Notes under the pieces: generated by a model
Database searches by the model: none
What the model saw: only the letters and a program-made list of their open reading frames with translations
Told to the model about the DNA's origin: nothing
Source of the DNA: Pontederia crassipes
Taxonomy: Eukaryota; Streptophyta; Magnoliopsida; Commelinales; Pontederiaceae
Direction of reading: 5' to 3'
DNA length: 64,000 nt
NCBI GenBank assembly: GCA_030549335.1
Contig: CM060197.1
Location: 21,960,501-22,024,500, forward strand
Program-made: the position numbers and the translations under genes
Part shown: positions 59,423-64,000 of the stretch, one piece after another
Position numbering within the stretch: position 1 is the first letter of the stretch
How the letters are laid out: every line of letters begins with the position of its first letter

Positions 59423-60480
59423 TCCTATTCAGAGACTTCGGTAAAGCAAATGCTTCCTCCACAGCCTTTTGTATTTTTGTTTCGAGTCGTCGACATGTAA
59501 ATGGAGTTCGATTGTTCAAAAGCATTGGTTCTTTACAAAACACAGATATTATGTGCGCGGGGAGAGACGTGCGATTCTTTTCGGTCTCACTCGCAGTGGC
59601 TTTAGTTTCCAGTTTCATTGTGCATTTTGAGTTTTTTGATTCACGCAGTTGAATGAACAACAGCGGCTTAGCGCAGCTGGAAGCTAAAGAAAATGTTACA
59701 CAGTTGCTCAAAAAGAAATGCACTGGCATGAAAGTAGATTGCATTGTCAGTTTGTCACTGCTGCTGTCCATTTTTTTATTATAAAGCCCAATGCATTCGG
59801 ATCTTCGTTTTGGAAGAAGGCTAAACCCTTTTATTTAAGGATTTAATGCTGCTGCTCCCCCCTTTAGGGGGAGCATTTTGCTCCCTACTCCCCTGGACGC
59901 ACGATCGTAGATCGACGGTGGAGTGTTTTTGCGCGGTTCAGCGGGCCGGTTCAACTCAATTTGAAACGGTCCATGCTCTGAATCAGCGGTTCGATGACAA
60001 TGGGGTTAGGGGAGCAGACGTCTCTTCGTTTTTGTCAAACGCGTTAGGGCAGCACCTCCGCACCTCTACTTCTGACGAAAGAACTCCGTCGCACCTCTCC
60101 GATCTTCCTTGCCTCCTTGCCCTATTCCTCGCCTGTGCTGACGAAGGACCTCTCTGCCTTGTGTATTCGATGTATGCGCCGACGAACGATCTCTCCGCCT
60201 TGCCGATGAACTACTTATCCGCTTTGTAGCCATGCGGTCGAACGACCTCTCTGCCTCGCCGCATTCCTCGTCTGCTCTGATGAACTACTTCTCCGCTTTG
60301 TAGCCGTGCGGTCGAACGACCTCTTTGCCTCGTGCATTCCTCGTCTGCTCTGATTAATGACCTCTTCGCCTTGCAGCCACGTTGTCGAATGACCTCTCCG
60401 CCTTGCCGCCGAAGCACATGATGTTGTATAACGCTAGTTTCATCTGTATTGTTATGTTCCACAGAAGCAGAGCATATCAT
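59423..60480. other. Spacer with GC-rich tandem repeat
   Basis: A minus-strand frame of 124 codons (59397-59771) lies just upstream of U5 copy 3 but matches no family I know. TGCTCCCCCCTTTAGGGGGA near 59852-59871 forms an inverted repeat. From 60206 a 73-bp unit containing CCGCTTTGTAGCC and GGTCGAACGACCTCT is repeated twice, with a third diverged copy to about 60410. Confidence 0.45.
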
Positions 60481-60659
60481 TCCTTAATCAACTCATATTA
60501 CAATGAACAGTGAGGTCCCTCTTGGAATGTGGCTACCGGGCATCCTCGAATGTTGTCACTGAAAGTCGAAGTCGACACTATCCTACTGCCCATTTCGGCA
60601 AGAGATTCAACATCAAGGCGATCGTATTGCTCTCAGGTAAGGAATTAAGTTATCTCGTG

Positions 60660-61500
60660 CATTATTACTTTAACTTGCATGATTTCAAGGGTGCCAATGC
60701 ACATAATGAATTTGTTAATTGATAGTGCATGCTACAATTTTCTATATACTTCCAGCTGCTCCTCTTTCATTAGGATAAGTAATTTGTTAATTGATAGTGC
60801 ATGCTACAAATTTGAACAAGAAGGAATTCTTTGTACTCATATTCTAACTATTCTCCATAAGAAAGGTGTGGGATTTTTATCCAAGGAATATGTTCTTCAC
60901 CGTTGGACAGTGAATGCACGATATGCAAATAGTCGTTTGATATATGATGCAACATCATGTTCTATTGATTCTATTACTTCATTTCAGAAACTAGCTTGGA
61001 AAAGCAATCTTTGGCGAATCGAATAAATGGGCTTAATTTCTGTAGAGCATTTGCAATTTGGGGCTCCATTAATAGATGAAGTTATGAGTAAATTTAGAGA
61101 ATTTCACAATGCAAATACACCGGCATATTCAAGTCAACCATGTACTAGTGGAATACTTTCAACTCAAGCAAGTCAAACAAGTGTTGTCAACGTGCAAGAA
61201 ACTCAATTCGTCATACGCGACCCGACACGTGTAAAGGCTAAGGTAGACCATGAAATGTTTCAAGAATTAAATCCGGGATTGAAATCTCGATACAAAAAAA
61301 GATTTCAAGAGTAGAAGTTGCGGACATTTGTGGAAAGAGCGGGCATGATAAAAGAAAAAGTCCGGCGCTTAAGGTAAACCTCATTATTTTGTCAAGAAAA
61401 TGTCTTATACAATTCTTCCCCATAATTATCTACTATGCTTCTAATTTTGAATTAAATCTTACAGATTATTGAATGTCTTCGCAATGAAGAGGAAGATCTC
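60660..61500 (+). pseudogene. FAR1/FHY3-like (Mutator-type) transposase remnant, C-terminal part
   Basis: Frame pieces carry a degraded SWIM zinc finger: SACYKFEQEGILCTH, with the first Cys of the CxC pair replaced. KEYVLHRWTVNARYANSR follows, the segment after SWIM in FAR1 proteins. After a TAA at 61024 the frame continues (VMSKFREFHNA, VIRDPTRVKAK), and in another frame ICGKSGHDKRK near 61330 resembles the CCHC knuckle of this family. A 29-bp segment at 60709-60737 is repeated at 60780-60808, which breaks the reading. No MULE or zinc-finger N-terminal part is present. Confidence 0.65.
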
Positions 61501-63172
61501 AACAACTCAAACCTTACGTAACTGTAGGTGTAGGTAGGAAGATCTCAACAATTAATTTTTCCGTTAAACATGAATTCATTATGTGATAGCTGCATAATTG
61601 TAGGTAGTTCTATTGCCCTGAAGACAACATCCGGGGCTTTGCTCCCCTTCACACGTTCTACTCAGTGTATTTTGCAAGAGCTTTGTTCCCCTTGACATTA
61701 TGGTAATTATTCAGTGGCTCCATTATGGTCCACTTTTCATATCAGCATTATATGATTACCTAATATGTTTTGTCGTCCCTTATTTCACCAGGCCGTGTGG
61801 ATGATTGAAGAAGCTGTTCGTAAATGAATCCTGGTTGAAGAAGCTGCAAAGGCCCCACTGCTTAGATATTTTTTTGAACTGTATATATGAATCTTGGGAG
61901 CACTATGTTCACTATGTATGACTGAATCTTAAATATTTCTGCTCATGCTATTGTATGACTGAAGTCACTGTTTTCACTATGTTCTATTAAATTTTTGGCT
62001 GGGCAAAAAGAACAGATAGAAGCAACATGTATGTAAAGAACTTTCTTGCTGGTTTCTATCACCTTCTTGCCAATTGTCATGCATGTAAAGTTTGAGCACA
62101 CACTTCAAGTGGTTGCATCTCTTTTCTATGCCAGAATTCTCACTGAAGATAACAGCACTGGGGATGTATGAAGATGTTGTGCATGACCTGCGACATCACA
62201 ACTTCTTGAGCAAAATTTGATGTGTTTTCCTTCTCTATCTACATTGGAGCTTTTCATAGCTGCCTAGAGATTTTTGCACTCATTCCCTGGGTGTGCATTC
62301 AATCCAAGTTGAAAGCAGATAGCACGAAGTACTTTTCTTCACACACTGAATGAGACAACACAACAAAATATTTCTTTTTATTTTGTACAAATATTTATCT
62401 ACAAGCAAGTTTATGTAGGCCAAAAAGATTTCAAATGAATGATGCAGCTGTTGTTTTTGTACACTTGACTTGCAGCTGATAGCTCAGACCATATATATAG
62501 AGAGAAAACTGATGTACAGTTTAGGCAACACAAATTGCAGTCCTTTTATTGCACTGAAGTAAATAACTGGCTTCCAAGAGTGACAGTTGTGGTTCCTTCG
62601 CCCATGATTGTAGTCAAGCTCATCTCTTTTTCGTAAGTACCTCGGTCATACTAGCCATACCTCCAATCACATAAAATTTTCCATCCATGAATACGCCTGA
62701 GCACATTTTTCGTGCTCTATTCATGCTAGGTAAGGTCTCCCATGTCTGTCTGAGTTCTATACCTCAATACAATATGGGAGTTCACCTCCTTCCCAAACAC
62801 AAGTAACTCAGTGCCCACACAAGTAAGCCAGCAACCACGATAAGGATCATAGGCCTCCCATTCAAGGATGTTGCAACATTTTGTTCTGTCACCATAAAAT
62901 AGAAAATAATTTTATGGACATGGAGATTATTTTTGTTCTGTCACAAATCAAGGCATGGAGAAAGATGGTGAAAGATCATGGATAAAGATCTAATCTTCGA
63001 GATACATTCTACTAGTACATATAAGAAAAAAATAACATTGTAGCTTAGTACATATAAGAGAATTCTACAAGTACAAGTACTGGGATAATCCATACCACGA
63101 TATCATATAAAAAAGAACAACATGGCTATAACAACAACTATTACAAAAAACATTTTACAACATAATTTATTG
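61501..63172. other. Spacer without recognisable genes
   Basis: Moderately AT-rich DNA. Short frames only; no splice-consistent gene was found on either strand. Confidence 0.45.
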
Positions 63173-63495
63173 TCATTTTTTATTAATCCTAACTCTGTCG
63201 TCGACTTCATTGTTAACTTCTTCCATCCTATCAATTTTTTGTAATAATCCATTTATCACTTGTACAGATCTTGGCTCAAAAGACAAATCCATCCATTCGA
63301 AGTAGTCACATGCTCTTGATTGCTGCAAGATAAGTGAATGATAATTAAGATATCATAATGAACTTTTCTATTGAGATGGTAAAGCAAACTCACACCGTAA
63401 AATCGGCAACTATAAAATCTTCGACCAGGATTTCGATGAGTCCAAGATGTCTTAATCACCACTTCTTGATGGCAATAACATTTAGGTAATTTCAT
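63173..63495 (-). CDS. Small GRF-type zinc-finger protein, two exons
   Basis: Exons 63396-63495 and 63173-63312 join to 79 residues. The GRF finger is visible as C6-Y-C8, then NPGRRFYSC (Cys30) and, across the intron, ACDYFEW (Cys35). A short tail QVINGLLQKIDRMEEVNNEV looks like a helix or coiled coil. The splice TTTTACG/GTGTGAG to AAGAG/CATGTG was chosen because it is the only joint I found that keeps both halves of the finger in frame. GRF fingers bind single-stranded nucleic acid in larger nucleases. Small plant copies are common, often near transposons, and their role is unknown. It may be an element passenger. Confidence 0.7.
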
Positions 63496-64000
63496 TGTAT
63501 ATTTGCATAAAAGTATAAAAATTTTGATGGCAATAACAATTTCAATAACAATTAGATAATTGATGGCAATAACAATTTCAATAACACGAACATATTGTCA
63601 TCTGATACAATTAGAACCTCCATTTATACACTTAGAACCTCTATTTCAATAACACGAACAATTTCACTTCAGATATGCAGAAAGGTGCACATACGAGTCA
63701 TGATAGGTCATTGTGCATATTATGTGTAAAAGCTAATAGGTCATGAACATAGTAATGATATGGCTATGAGCAAAGGGGGAACGAAAATGAACATAGTGGG
63801 GAACGACAACGTTAACTATGAGCAAAAGGTCGAGATCCTTTTACCAGACTCTGAGGTCATTCAGTGGCGGCGACGACTTCGATCGAGCGGCGACAACTGG
63901 AGCGACTGCGGTGACAACTACGAGCGTTTGCGAGCAAGGGGCCGAGCTCCTTTTACTAGAATCTGAGGTCATTCAACAACGGCGCCGAGCGACGACAACT
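63496..64000. other. Window end with a GC-rich direct repeat
   Basis: TCTGAGGTCATTCA with flanking CCTTTTAC-AGA occurs at about 63837-63866 and again near 63949-63976. The repeat apparently continues past the window edge. A short plus-strand frame (63760-63966) over it has no known match. Confidence 0.45.

Overview
The window is nuclear DNA of a flowering plant. Its genes have GT-AG introns and sit in long AT-rich, transposon-filled spacers. The strongly GC-rich coding sequence of the polyketide synthase and of the first KAI2 exon is typical of grasses and related (commelinid) monocots. A ginger/banana-type monocot is my guess, but the species cannot be fixed from the sequence alone.

Layout: (1) 0-8 kb holds two complete genes on the minus strand, an NPH3/RPT2-like BTB protein (five exons) and a small secreted LRR protein of the LRR1/SERK-ectodomain type (seven exons). 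(2) 8.5-27 kb is a nest of mobile elements. A decayed Ty1/copia element of SIRE type carries a Harbinger-like insertion. It is joined at a broken junction to the 3' part of a CACTA element, then a second copia fragment, a GC-rich Mutator-like candidate and a 3.1-kb solo LTR. (3) 27.7-29.0 kb is a complete two-exon type III polyketide synthase with an altered active-site cavity. (4) 29-37 kb is AT-rich spacer with a hAT MITE, tandem repeats and a complete non-autonomous CACTA element with perfect ends and a target duplication. (5) 37.7-59.4 kb is framed by a ~3-kb inverted duplication. Each arm carries a U5 spliceosomal snRNA gene with snRNA-type promoter (USE + TATA), and a third, damaged U5 copy lies at 41.2 kb beside a truncated copia gag. 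Between the arms are a minus-strand solo LTR, a second hAT MITE, a complete KAI2 karrikin receptor gene (two exons) and an intronless C2H2 zinc-finger repressor gene. (6) 59.4-64 kb holds a broken FAR1/Mutator-type transposase remnant and a small two-exon GRF zinc-finger gene.

The protein genes do not form one pathway. NPH3-like and KAI2 belong to light/karrikin signalling, LRR1 to the cell surface, the ZAT-type zinc finger to transcriptional repression and the PKS to specialised metabolism. The most unexpected content is the small dispersed family of U5 snRNA genes, which open reading frames disguise as short proteins, and the PKS with an unusual set of cavity residues.
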